Shown one piece after another: positions 1-8,455 of a stretch of DNA of 64,000 nucleotides; position 1 is the first letter of the stretch, and each line of letters starts with the position of its first letter. The position numbers were made by a program, and so were the translations under genes. The stretch is from Parapedobacter koreensis (GTDB lineage Bacteria > Bacteroidota > Bacteroidia > Sphingobacteriales > Sphingobacteriaceae). A model generated the notes under the pieces. The model was not told the DNA's origin, did not search any database, and was given only the letters and a program-made list of their open reading frames with translations. The DNA is taken from NCBI RefSeq assembly GCF_900109365.1, contig NZ_FNZR01000002.1, forward strand, positions 558,001 through 622,000, read 5' to 3'.

Positions 1-1017
1 GCGACTATCAAGCCGATCTAAGAACTTCGAAAGCGCTTGACCATGCGCAAAATCGCCAATAGAATCCCAGCCTGTATCTGGCCCAAGTTTGTGCGACATG
101 CGTGAATTATTATTGCGCAATGCCCCTAAGTGAAACTGCTGTACCCATCCCTTCTCTGCATCCCATTGTGCAAACAACAGCAGCATGGCCGACCTGAATT
201 TCCGATGTTCTTTGCCCGATATCGGCTTTCCAGCCAAAGCCTGCGCAAAAATGTGTTCAATCTCCGCGTCGGTATAATCTTCGACGTATATCTCCTCCAA
301 CCCGTGATCTGACACCCTACAGCCCATCGATGCAAAGAAATCATGGCGGGATTTTAAGGCTTTATAATAATCTGCCAAGCCGGAAATCGGTGTGCCAGAT
401 ACCTGTTCCAACATAGTCACGTAGCTTCTAAACTTATGCGGATCACTGAGATTCATTCCCGCATCGGGACGAAATGCGGGGTAAACCGCAATTTCATAGG
501 CTTCATCACGCAATTGCTGATGAAAATCCAGTGGATCCGTTGGATCGTCCGTCGTGCAAATGATTTTCACATTCATGCGCTGTAACAATGCACGAACGTG
601 GTATTCTGAAGATTGAAGCTTCTCCTGAGTTTCGTCAAATATCCGATCCGCCGTAGTTGGATTTAACAGCTCCGCTATGCCAAAATAACGCTGTAATTCC
701 AAGTGTGTCCAATGATACAACGGATTCCGCATGGTATAAGGCACAGTTTCTGCCCACTTACGGAATTTTTCCCGATCGGGCTTATTACCGGTAATATAGC
801 TTTCGTCTACGCCGTTCGTACGCATTGCCCGCCATTTATAATGGTCACCATTGAGCCACACTTGGGTAATATTTTCGAAACCTGTGTTTTCAGCAATCTG
901 CCGGGGTGGCAAATGGCAATGGTAGTCGATGATGGGCATGTCAGCGGCGTAGCCATGGTATAGCGCCTGAGCAGTTTTTGTATTTAAAAGAAAATGTTCG
1001 TCCAAAAAAGTTTTCAT
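1..1017 (-). CDS. uxaC: Glucuronate (uronate) isomerase, 3' end cut by window edge
   Basis: Isomerises D-glucuronate to D-fructuronate and D-galacturonate to D-tagaturonate, the first cytoplasmic step of hexuronate breakdown. The reading frame is open from an ATG at 1017 to base 1, giving 339 of the roughly 465 residues usual for the family, so the C-terminus lies outside the window. Near the N-terminus the DYHCHL motif carries the paired metal-binding histidines of this amidohydrolase-like TIM barrel. A later RHDFF...GCRVSDHG block is typical of UxaC. It lies 24 nt downstream of uxaA on the same strand, so it is the third gene of a uxaB-uxaA-uxaC operon. The partial sequence cannot show whether the C-terminus is intact. 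Confidence 0.93.
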   Translation of the reverse strand, partial: MKTFLDEHFLLNTKTAQALYHGYAADMPIIDYHCHLPPRQIAENTGFENITQVWLNGDHYKWRAMRTNGVDESYITGNKPDREKFRKWAETVPYTMRNPLYHWTHLELQRYFGIAELLNPTTADRIFDETQEKLQSSEYHVRALLQRMNVKIICTTDDPTDPLDFHQQLRDEAYEIAVYPAFRPDAGMNLSDPHKFRSYVTMLEQVSGTPISGLADYYKALKSRHDFFASMGCRVSDHGLEEIYVEDYTDAEIEHIFAQALAGKPISGKEHRKFRSAMLLLFAQWDAEKGWVQQFHLGALRNNNSRMSHKLGPDTGWDSIGDFAHGQALSKFLDRLDSR

Positions 1018-1041
1018 ATCGTTAAGTTCGTTATTCACTAA

Positions 1042-2685
1042 TCACAAAGAGACACCGCGCTTCCATGGAATAAAATCATCTTGATTAAGCATTACAGCTT
1101 TTGGCACCACTTCTCCTGAAGCCGCACGTATGCAATATTCCAATATACCTGCTCCCATCTCTTCGATGGTCTGCACCCCAGCTATAATAGGGCCGCAATC
1201 AATGTCGATGATATCGGCCATCCGTTGCGCCAGTAAACTGTTTGTAGCCACTTTAATGACAGGGCATATTGGATTGCCTGTAGGGGTACCTAACCCCGTA
1301 GTAAACACAATCAGTGTAGCCCCGCTGGCTGCTTTGCCCGTTGTTGCCTCTACATCGTTTCCCGGTGTACATACCAGGTTCAATCCCGGTTTGGTAGCCC
1401 GCTCTGTATAATCAAGTACATCCACCACGGGCGAAGTGCCTCCTTTTTTTGCGGCACCATTGCTCTTGATGGCATCGGTGATCAATCCATCCTTGATGTT
1501 TCCTGGCGAGGGGTTCATGTGGAAGCCCGACCCCGCCTGCTCAGCAGCAGCCCCATAAGCTTGCATCAAGGAAATAAATTTAAGTGCCGACGCCTCATCC
1601 GGCATCCGGTCAAGCAGGTTCTGCTCGGCACCGCACAACTCTGGAAACTCAGCCAATAATACCGTACCCCCCAAAGCAACAAGCAGGTCGGCCGCATATC
1701 CGACAGCAGGATTGGCTGAGATACCGCTAAATCCGTCACTTGCGCCACATTTCACGCCTAGGGTCAATTTGCTCAGCGGGGCGGGTTGTCGCATAAGCTT
1801 ATTTGCCTCTACCAAGCCAAGGAATGTTTGGTGCATGGCATCTGTAATCAATTGCTCTTCACTCCGCGATTGCTGCTGTTCAAAGATGAGTAATGGTTTA
1901 TCGAACTTCGGGTTTAATGTGTATAAATCATCCAAAAATTGTTGCACTTGCAAGTTTTGGCACCCCAGGCTCAATACCGTCACGCCTGCAACATTCGGAT
2001 GATTGGCGTAGGCCGCCAATAATTTGCTCAGCACCGCGGCATCTTGACGCGTGCCCCCGCATCCCCCCTGATGATTGAGGAACTTAATCCCGTCTACATT
2101 AGAAAACAAGCGATCCACGTTGACTTCCGATTCGCGAATCGTCAACTCCGCATCGACCAGTGATGCACCTTGCTCGTATAGTTCACGCAATAGCCGCGCC
2201 TTTGCGCTGTATTTGTCGGTGACCGCATATCCTAATTCATGATGCAAAGCCTCACGGATGACATCGAGATTGCGGTTCTCGCAGAATACAGTAGGCATAA
2301 ACAACCAATAATTAGCCGTACCCACATGGCCATCATTCCGATGGTAGCCATTGAATGTCCGATCTTGGAATCTCGATATATCCGGCGGAGTCCATCGGTA
2401 GTCGTAGGAACGGTACTGGTAGGGCGACGTCGCATGTGCTACATTTTCCGTATTCATCCATTGTCCGGCATGCACTTCTTGCGTCGCCCTGCCGACAATA
2501 ACCCCATACATCACCACGGCGGCACCCTTTTCCAAATCTGTGGTAAAAAACTTGTGTTTCGCGGCAACATCATCTAATAACTGATATACATGGTCTGCAT
2601 AAGCGACGACTTCCCCGTCCTTTAGATCCTGCAAAGCTACCAATACGTTATCCTGCGGATGCACTTTCAATACGCGCATGTCCAT
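1042..2685 (-). CDS. uxaA: Altronate dehydratase (UxaA family)
   Basis: Dehydrates D-altronate to 2-keto-3-deoxy-D-gluconate, the third step of galacturonate catabolism. The 547 residues fit the full-length family: an N-terminal SAF-like domain (about residues 1-95) followed by the dehydratase domain, with a GHVGTANYW segment near 118 and a GGCGGTRQDA cysteine motif in the middle that probably binds the metal or cluster. The start codon follows the uxaB stop by one base. A perfect AGGAGG Shine-Dalgarno sequence (plus-strand 2692-2697) lies inside the end of uxaB, unusual for Bacteroidota and suggesting direct translational hand-over. Galactarate dehydratase is a relative, but the uxaB and uxaC neighbours favour altronate. 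Confidence 0.92.
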   Translation of the reverse strand: MDMRVLKVHPQDNVLVALQDLKDGEVVAYADHVYQLLDDVAAKHKFFTTDLEKGAAVVMYGVIVGRATQEVHAGQWMNTENVAHATSPYQYRSYDYRWTPPDISRFQDRTFNGYHRNDGHVGTANYWLFMPTVFCENRNLDVIREALHHELGYAVTDKYSAKARLLRELYEQGASLVDAELTIRESEVNVDRLFSNVDGIKFLNHQGGCGGTRQDAAVLSKLLAAYANHPNVAGVTVLSLGCQNLQVQQFLDDLYTLNPKFDKPLLIFEQQQSRSEEQLITDAMHQTFLGLVEANKLMRQPAPLSKLTLGVKCGASDGFSGISANPAVGYAADLLVALGGTVLLAEFPELCGAEQNLLDRMPDEASALKFISLMQAYGAAAEQAGSGFHMNPSPGNIKDGLITDAIKSNGAAKKGGTSPVVDVLDYTERATKPGLNLVCTPGNDVEATTGKAASGATLIVFTTGLGTPTGNPICPVIKVATNSLLAQRMADIIDIDCGPIIAGVQTIEEMGAGILEYCIRAASGEVVPKAVMLNQDDFIPWKRGVSL

Positions 2686-2686
2686 T

Positions 2687-4141
2687 TCATGCCTCCTTTT
2701 TCAAATGGGCATTCTCTTTCAGTTCCTGGATGACTTGCAAGCCCCCCTTTTGTCGGAGTTGTGCTAAGAAGGAGTTTACCGCTTCCGCAAACCCAGGCAA
2801 ATCATTTAAATCCATACCCCAGAGGTTTTGCTGACCGAGCACCCTATACACAAACTCGTCACCGTGATAAGCATATCTTATATCCGCTAATACGGTTCCG
2901 TATTCGTCAGCCACCGTTTGGTTTTTTTCCATAAAACAGAGGTAACCAGCAAAGCCCAACGCCATATATTGAGGGGAAACCCCGTGCTTTTGTACGAACC
3001 GTTGCAATGAAGCCACGTTCCGCATCCGCATCTTTGAGGTATAATTCATGCTGATACTCAACCATTCGTGATTGAGAAAAGGATTGCTGAAACGATCGAT
3101 GACCTGCTCAGAGAATTCAAATGCTTCGTTGGCTGAAATCTGTTCATCAACTATCGTATCCGTAATCTCCCGTTGCATCAACAATCGTACATAACGTGCG
3201 AACAACTCGTGTTGCATGGCTTCCTTTACGGTAGTAAATCCGCAAAGTATTGCCAATCCGCATGAAAAGGTATGGCCACCGTTCAGCAAGCGCAGTTTGA
3301 GTTCTTTAAATTTTACAATATTCGGTGTGAGCACCATTCCCTTATCCGCTTGCACAAAAGAAAGCCTATCACGCACTCGCTCACTATCGGATTCGATAGC
3401 CCAAAGCCGGAATGGCTCTGCCATAATGGCCAATTCATCGCGATAGCCCAATTTTATTTCTGCATCTTTCGCTTGCGTCGCGGAAAGCTTGCCAGGCACA
3501 ATGCGATCCACGAGGGTTGTGCAAAAGTCATTTGCCGCCTCCAGCCAATCGATAAAATTATCGTCCAGGCCATGTATGTGTGCTAGATCCAAGACGATTG
3601 ACTTCAATTTTGTGCCATTGTCACTGATTAACTCGGTAGGCAAAATCACCCATCCTTTTGCCATATCCCCATTAAAAAAGTGAAAGCGCCTATATAACAA
3701 GGCTGTCAGTTTACCAGGAAACGAACGTGGCGGAGCAGCCCATAAATCGTCGTGTTCATCCAATGCAATACCCACCTCAGTGGTATTCGAGATGACAACT
3801 GTCAAATCAGGATTTTCAGCCCTGCTAAGCACTTCATCCCATTGCTCCGTTGCGGAGAGTACATTGGTAATCGCTGATATAACGATATGTTCCTGGACTA
3901 TTTTTCCTTGGTGGATCCCATTTACGTGCAACGTATACATCCCCTCTTGTTGAGTAAACATATCCGTGCTTCCATTATCAGTAGATTTAACGACCACTAT
4001 CCGCCCATCAAAACACCCCATTTTGTTCGCCTTATCAATGAAATAATCGGGCAGTCCCCGGAGCAGCACACCTGTGCCAAATTGAAGCACCTTTTCTGGC
4101 CCGGAATTCACCTTAACTAACCGTCTATTTAATAATTTCAT
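2687..4141 (-). CDS. uxaB: Tagaturonate reductase / altronate oxidoreductase
   Basis: NAD-dependent reduction of D-tagaturonate to D-altronate, linking UxaC to UxaA. The 484-residue protein belongs to the mannitol dehydrogenase/UxaB family: a Rossmann domain begins at VLQFGTGVLLRG (about residues 18-30), and the C-terminal half contains a KFKELKLRLLNGGH segment with the catalytic Lys and Asn/His characteristic of long-chain polyol dehydrogenases. It is the first gene of the uxaBAC operon. Its 208-nt upstream region holds a 36-bp perfect palindrome (4284-4319), the presumed operator. Fructuronate reductase (UxuB) is a close relative; the call to UxaB rests on the uxaA partner. Confidence 0.9.
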   Translation of the reverse strand: MKLLNRRLVKVNSGPEKVLQFGTGVLLRGLPDYFIDKANKMGCFDGRIVVVKSTDNGSTDMFTQQEGMYTLHVNGIHQGKIVQEHIVISAITNVLSATEQWDEVLSRAENPDLTVVISNTTEVGIALDEHDDLWAAPPRSFPGKLTALLYRRFHFFNGDMAKGWVILPTELISDNGTKLKSIVLDLAHIHGLDDNFIDWLEAANDFCTTLVDRIVPGKLSATQAKDAEIKLGYRDELAIMAEPFRLWAIESDSERVRDRLSFVQADKGMVLTPNIVKFKELKLRLLNGGHTFSCGLAILCGFTTVKEAMQHELFARYVRLLMQREITDTIVDEQISANEAFEFSEQVIDRFSNPFLNHEWLSISMNYTSKMRMRNVASLQRFVQKHGVSPQYMALGFAGYLCFMEKNQTVADEYGTVLADIRYAYHGDEFVYRVLGQQNLWGMDLNDLPGFAEAVNSFLAQLRQKGGLQVIQELKENAHLKKEA

Positions 4142-4283
4142 TCGCGCCTATTTATTTTCAGAGCTTTGTGTAAACAAATCCAATGGCTTTGCTTTCAATC
4201 ATCATGGGTCTGCTGTACTATATAAGTTTGCTGGTGCAATTTTACAGCTAACCGAATAACTGGCGAAACAATTGAATCATTAT
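4142..4283 (-). promoter_or_regulatory. Probable uxaBAC promoter/leader
   Basis: The non-coding stretch between the palindromic operator and the uxaB start must hold the uxaBAC promoter and leader. A weak -7-like TAAAATTG is visible on the minus strand at 4237-4244 (one mismatch to TAnnTTTG). The nearest upstream TTG (4269-4271) is 24 bp away, longer than the usual 19-21 bp. The exact promoter therefore remains uncertain. Confidence 0.35.
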
Positions 4284-4319
4284 AATTGCGCAATCGTTAC
4301 CGGTAACGATTGCGCAATT
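4284..4319. promoter_or_regulatory. 36-bp perfect palindrome, probable LacI-family operator for uxaBAC
   Basis: Each of the 18 bases left of the centre (4301/4302) is complementary to its partner on the right. The inner 26 bp (CGCAATCGTTACC and its reverse complement) match the palindrome at 14594-14619 at all positions except the two symmetric A/T bases beside the TACCGGTA core. Long palindromes with a central CG step are the classic LacI-family operator form, and a LacI-type gene lies at 14717. It sits about 143 nt upstream of the uxaB start and just downstream of the DUF6807 stop, so it most likely controls uxaBAC. Confidence 0.82.
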
Positions 4320-4349
4320 GAAATTGAACATATAATGATAACTGTGGAT

Positions 4350-5426
4350 TTACTGATCACTGAAGGTTGTGAACAATTGGTTGATAGTTGCGGCATCCCA
4401 CTTACTGCCCGAGTGTATCAATACCTGGTAGTTAAACCGCGTGGATGTGTCTTTGGCCAACTTGAAGTCCAATACGTCCTTCCCCCCACTTAGTTCTTTT
4501 TGTCCTAAGGGATTCGCGGCGAATAACCCATACCCACGAGCATGCCAATACGTCGGGAATCCGGGGTTCTGCGGATGATCAAGAATGACAAGGGCAACAT
4601 CTTCACCTCCGAGGGTACCGTTGAGCGTTACCCATTTGCCGCGCGTCCCCCACACTTCGTCTCCCACTACTCCCTCACTGCTGATGTATTGCCCCGTCAA
4701 GCCCTCATTATTTGCTTGCGTCACTTCAGTGACAATGCCATTAGCGTCGGTAAATGTTGCCGGCTCATCGGAAGGATGTTCAAGTTCCCGGGCAACCCGT
4801 ATACCCAGTACCCCTTCTTTATTGTCTTCCATGGACACGGCGGTTAAAGCGGTCAATTGGATATCCAGCCCAATCGCTGTTGTCTGCTCATCGACGACGT
4901 TGAAAACATACCGCGTCTTCTCGCGTAGTAAACTGTCTCCCTGTGGCCCCACCCAGTATTTGGTCACTTCAAGCCTACCCTCGTCGCCTGAACTTTCCAG
5001 TTTGTCTACAGCGGCATGGATGATGCTACCGTATCCCGCCTGTTTTTCTGCGGGAATAGCCGTGGAATTATTCCAGAAGTCCAATCCATTCACATTGCCG
5101 TAGTTAAACCAAAGGCCGATGTGGTGGGGATGATCTGTTCGTTCGTTGGCCCGTGGTGCTACGGGCCATCCCCGTGTAACAAAATGCCCGCCTGCTGTAC
5201 GCAATGGGAATAAAACCGGCTTCTTCAAGCTATCGGCATAGCAATACGATGTATAAGGCTGTCCATCAAGCAAAATATCAATGCTTTTAAGCTCGGGGTG
5301 TTCCACAAAAGAAAACCTCCCGATCTGCCCGTCTTGTCCAGCCTCTTTTTGCTGTTGGCTGCACGCCGCGAAGAAGAAAGACATCGCCATTGCAACCGTA
5401 ATCATACTTATTGGATTGCGTTTCAT
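4350..5426 (-). CDS. DUF6807 (PmoA-like) family lipoprotein
   Basis: A 358-residue secreted protein with a lipoprotein signal (FFFAAC, Cys at about 22). The body resembles the Bacteroidota 'methane oxygenase PmoA' family, renamed DUF6807, whose members are unrelated to methane oxidation. The DHPHHIGLWFNYGNVNG block (about residues 95-112) carries the conserved histidines. Biochemical function is not established. It lies 14 nt downstream of the Gfo/Idh gene, a pairing common in Bacteroidota sugar loci, so the two probably act on the same glycoside or oxidised sugar. It is the last gene of the GH2-susCD unit before the uxaBAC operator. Confidence 0.75.
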   Translation of the reverse strand: MKRNPISMITVAMAMSFFFAACSQQQKEAGQDGQIGRFSFVEHPELKSIDILLDGQPYTSYCYADSLKKPVLFPLRTAGGHFVTRGWPVAPRANERTDHPHHIGLWFNYGNVNGLDFWNNSTAIPAEKQAGYGSIIHAAVDKLESSGDEGRLEVTKYWVGPQGDSLLREKTRYVFNVVDEQTTAIGLDIQLTALTAVSMEDNKEGVLGIRVARELEHPSDEPATFTDANGIVTEVTQANNEGLTGQYISSEGVVGDEVWGTRGKWVTLNGTLGGEDVALVILDHPQNPGFPTYWHARGYGLFAANPLGQKELSGGKDVLDFKLAKDTSTRFNYQVLIHSGSKWDAATINQLFTTFSDQ

Positions 5427-5440
5427 GTTTTTCTTGATGG

Positions 5441-6790
5441 TTAAGAAATGACAACTTCTTGCTTATCGTCATCAAAAGTTACCCGTTTGCCTGTTTCATA
5501 AGCGGTACGCCCCATGATATTAGCTACTGAATGGTTATATCCAGCCACAACGTCAGCATTAGGCGTTTTCCTGTTCCGTACGCACTCCATCCAATTGAGC
5601 ATATGCAAGGAAGTCATTGGATCGCCACCGGTGTTGGCAGAAGTTTCCATTTTTGCTGCATTTGCCAATGTAAACGGTTCGAGGAGATTCTCTTTCATGT
5701 CCATCTCGGCGGCCATGCGCCCTGTAAGGCCTCCTTCGGGGGTTACTTGGTTGGTATCCAAATTTAACGAGCCTGCATTGGAGAAATATAGTTCTTTCAC
5801 ATCACCCGCCGAATTGGTAAACCTTGAGGAATAAAGCACTTGGAACCCTTTAGCAGGATCGCCGTTCGGGCCGTAATCCATTACAGCGGTCAACGTATCC
5901 GGGTTTGTGCGGCCGTCGTTCCACATATAGACACCGCCATTGGCGACTACACTACGCGGATGTGGCAAGTCAGTAAACCAATGCACGGTATCAATTTGAT
6001 GTGCCATCCATTGCCCGAAAATACCAGAGGAATACGGCCAGAACAACCGATATTCGAGGTATTTCCGGGGATCCCAAGCGACTTTTGGCCGGTTCATCAG
6101 AAAACGATCCCAGTCAGTATCCTGTTCGCGGATTTCTTTGGTCAATTGCGGCAAACGCCAGCGGCCCGGTTGGTTTACGTTCCATGTCATTTCGACCATT
6201 TTGATGTCGCCGAATTTTCCAGATCGGATATATTCATTGGCCGCTATATAGTTTGGAGCACTGCGACGTTGAGAACCAACTTGCAAAATTTTCCCCGTTT
6301 CTTCGACGGCCTTACGCACAACCTTGGCATCTTCAAGCGTCTCGGCCAGCGGTTTCTCCACATAAACATCCTTTCCATGGCGTACAGCATCAGCAGCTAT
6401 CAGGGCATGCTGGAAGTCTGCGGTGCTGATGATGACGGCATCTACATCCGTGCGAGGGAAAAGTTCATCATTATTCCTATATTTTGCGATTTCCATGCCT
6501 GCTTTTTCCTTGACATACGCATAAGCCTCGTCACGACGCCGGTTCCATAAATCCGAAACCGCCACAAATTCGAAGTTTTGTGCCTTCGCGTGATCCAAGA
6601 AACAGGGGAACAGCGAACTTCTGAACCGATTGGAAAACCCAACAATGCCGACCCTAACACGGTCGTTTGCACCTAAAATTCGTGCATAACTTTTGGCACT
6701 GAATCCCATTGCGGAAAGTCCGATAACGCCTGCTCCTAACGAAGCTGTCTTGATAAAATCTCTACGAGAATGCTGATGTTTGTTTTCCAT
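5441..6790 (-). CDS. Gfo/Idh/MocA family oxidoreductase with Tat signal
   Basis: NAD(P)-dependent oxidoreductase of the glucose-fructose oxidoreductase/inositol dehydrogenase family, 449 residues from the ATG at 6790. This start puts the twin-arginine signal (SRRDFIKTAS) near the N-terminus; upstream codons only lengthen it implausibly. A Rossmann nucleotide site follows (VRVGIVGFSNRF), with the family EKP motif in VYVEKPLAET near residue 123. The Tat signal implies export with bound cofactor to the periplasm. Tat-exported members include GH109 glycosidases and sugar 3-oxidoreductases, so it may oxidise or cleave a glycoside released by the neighbouring GH2. Substrate unknown. Confidence 0.85.
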   Translation of the reverse strand: MENKHQHSRRDFIKTASLGAGVIGLSAMGFSAKSYARILGANDRVRVGIVGFSNRFRSSLFPCFLDHAKAQNFEFVAVSDLWNRRRDEAYAYVKEKAGMEIAKYRNNDELFPRTDVDAVIISTADFQHALIAADAVRHGKDVYVEKPLAETLEDAKVVRKAVEETGKILQVGSQRRSAPNYIAANEYIRSGKFGDIKMVEMTWNVNQPGRWRLPQLTKEIREQDTDWDRFLMNRPKVAWDPRKYLEYRLFWPYSSGIFGQWMAHQIDTVHWFTDLPHPRSVVANGGVYMWNDGRTNPDTLTAVMDYGPNGDPAKGFQVLYSSRFTNSAGDVKELYFSNAGSLNLDTNQVTPEGGLTGRMAAEMDMKENLLEPFTLANAAKMETSANTGGDPMTSLHMLNWMECVRNRKTPNADVVAGYNHSVANIMGRTAYETGKRVTFDDDKQEVVIS

Positions 6791-6914
6791 TTTACTGTTA
6801 TTAATTGGTTGCATTAATTGATTTATATAATTGGATGCCGTACAATCAAAATTCAGCAAAATAACTCACTTACACACCTTTTATCTGAAAAAATTCAGTG
6901 TCCGCGCCATCAAA

Positions 6915-8435
6915 TCACCAATTAGGATTTTGATCAATATTAGGATTTGTATTCAACTCATTTTGTGGTATTGGAAAATAGGCGTGCCTGGCCAAATTGA
7001 AGTATTCGCGCCCTTCTTTATCACTATTAGCAATCTCTTGTTCCAAAAGCCCCCAACGCCTCAAATCATAAAACCGCTGCCCTTCCCTAAAAAATTCAAC
7101 CATACGTTGGTGGCGGAGCTCGGCCATCAGTTCGTCGCGGTTCAACCCGGTAGGTAGATTTGCCAATTTGGCTCTGTTCCTGATCCGGTCGATCAGTGGA
7201 TACGCCTCATTTTCCCTGTCCTGCATAATCAATGCTTCCGCATACAGCAAAAGGACATCAGCATACCGAAGCGCCTTCTCGTTGATTTCGGAAGAACCGT
7301 CGATTCCTTCGTTATTGTTCCGCCAATTTTGGTATTTCCTCACCTTAGATTGCTTGCCGAATACCAGCTCGAACTCACTAAATGGCCTGTTATAAAACAT
7401 TGCGCCCGGATAATCCCACACGATGGAAGCATACATACGGGGATCAAAATCGCCATCTACCGTCTTTTCTTTCTGAAACTCATTGAACATTTTATTGGTA
7501 GGGTGCATCTGGAACCATCCGCCTACCTCCGCAGGGGCATTGCCATACGCGATGACTACACCTTGTGATTCATTTGCGTTTTCTGCAGCCCATCCATCAG
7601 CACCTCCTACATTCTGTACTTGGATTTCAAACAACGATTCCACGTTGTTGTCGTATTCTTTAAGGAAGTTCTGCTCATAATCCGCCAAAAGATCATAGGT
7701 GTAAGGTGCCATAGGCTGGCCATTTGGCTGGGCCAGCAATTTAAACTCATTTTCGGCTTCCGGCCATTTACTTTGGTAAACATAAGCTTTGCCCAAATAT
7801 CCGATGGCAGCACCTTGGGTAGCCCTGCCCACCCATTCGGGCGGATATGAACGAGGCAAATCCGCCTTCGCTTCTTCAAAGTCACTGATTACCTGGGCCC
7901 ATACTTCTTCTTCCGATGATTGTGCTGCGAAATATTCCTCACGAGATTTGGGCACACTCGTGTGGATAGGAACAGCCCCAAAATTGATCACCAGGTGGTA
8001 ATAATTGAGTGCTCGTAAGAATTTTGCTTCTGCAATAAACTGACGTTTCAGTTCCTCTGAGATTTCAGCATTGGGTACATTTTCGATGACTTGATTTGCT
8101 CGGAAAATCCCGGTATAGGCACCGGTGAATAAATATCCGGGAATGCTCGTCGTGGGACTATTCGTAAATGTTGAAAGCTGATACATATCCCGGTTATCAT
8201 TCCGGATAAAAAAATCATCACCCCTTCCGCTCTGTAACTGTACCACACGATACCCCCAATAACCATTTGTCGTTTGTTTGAGGTATTTATAGGTTGCAGC
8301 CAATCCGGTCAAAACATCATTTTCGGTTTTCCAAAAATTTTCTTGCGTCACCACGTTCGGATTCACTTGATCAAGTGAACTCTCGCAGCCAACTAAGCTC
8401 AACACAAGAATTAAAATATAGGCTATTCTTTTCAT
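6915..8435 (-). CDS. SusD/RagB family glycan-binding outer-membrane lipoprotein
   Basis: Surface lipoprotein that caps the SusC transporter and captures oligosaccharide. The 506 residues begin with a lipoprotein signal (LSLVGC, Cys 17). The N-terminal part has the SusD helical TPR-like core (about residues 45-240). The C-terminal part has the family RYADVLLLYAEAL and RFYDLRRWG motifs. It starts 20 nt after susC, as usual for the pair. The glycan cannot be read from sequence; the surrounding genes suggest a uronic-acid or galactose-containing polymer. Confidence 0.95.
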   Translation of the reverse strand: MKRIAYILILVLSLVGCESSLDQVNPNVVTQENFWKTENDVLTGLAATYKYLKQTTNGYWGYRVVQLQSGRGDDFFIRNDNRDMYQLSTFTNSPTTSIPGYLFTGAYTGIFRANQVIENVPNAEISEELKRQFIAEAKFLRALNYYHLVINFGAVPIHTSVPKSREEYFAAQSSEEEVWAQVISDFEEAKADLPRSYPPEWVGRATQGAAIGYLGKAYVYQSKWPEAENEFKLLAQPNGQPMAPYTYDLLADYEQNFLKEYDNNVESLFEIQVQNVGGADGWAAENANESQGVVIAYGNAPAEVGGWFQMHPTNKMFNEFQKEKTVDGDFDPRMYASIVWDYPGAMFYNRPFSEFELVFGKQSKVRKYQNWRNNNEGIDGSSEINEKALRYADVLLLYAEALIMQDRENEAYPLIDRIRNRAKLANLPTGLNRDELMAELRHQRMVEFFREGQRFYDLRRWGLLEQEIANSDKEGREYFNLARHAYFPIPQNELNTNPNIDQNPNW

Positions 8436-8455
8436 TTCAAGTTGTTTTTTTCAGT

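Noticed and set aside
783-796. Third TACCGGTA-type palindrome (TATTACCGGTAATA) inside uxaC
   Set aside because: It shares only the central 10 bp with the operators and lacks the CAATCG flanks. It lies in coding sequence, so chance is more likely.
5840-6550. 236-codon plus-strand ORF opposite the Gfo/Idh gene
   Set aside because: Antisense shadow of a clear oxidoreductase; no motif, signal or promoter.
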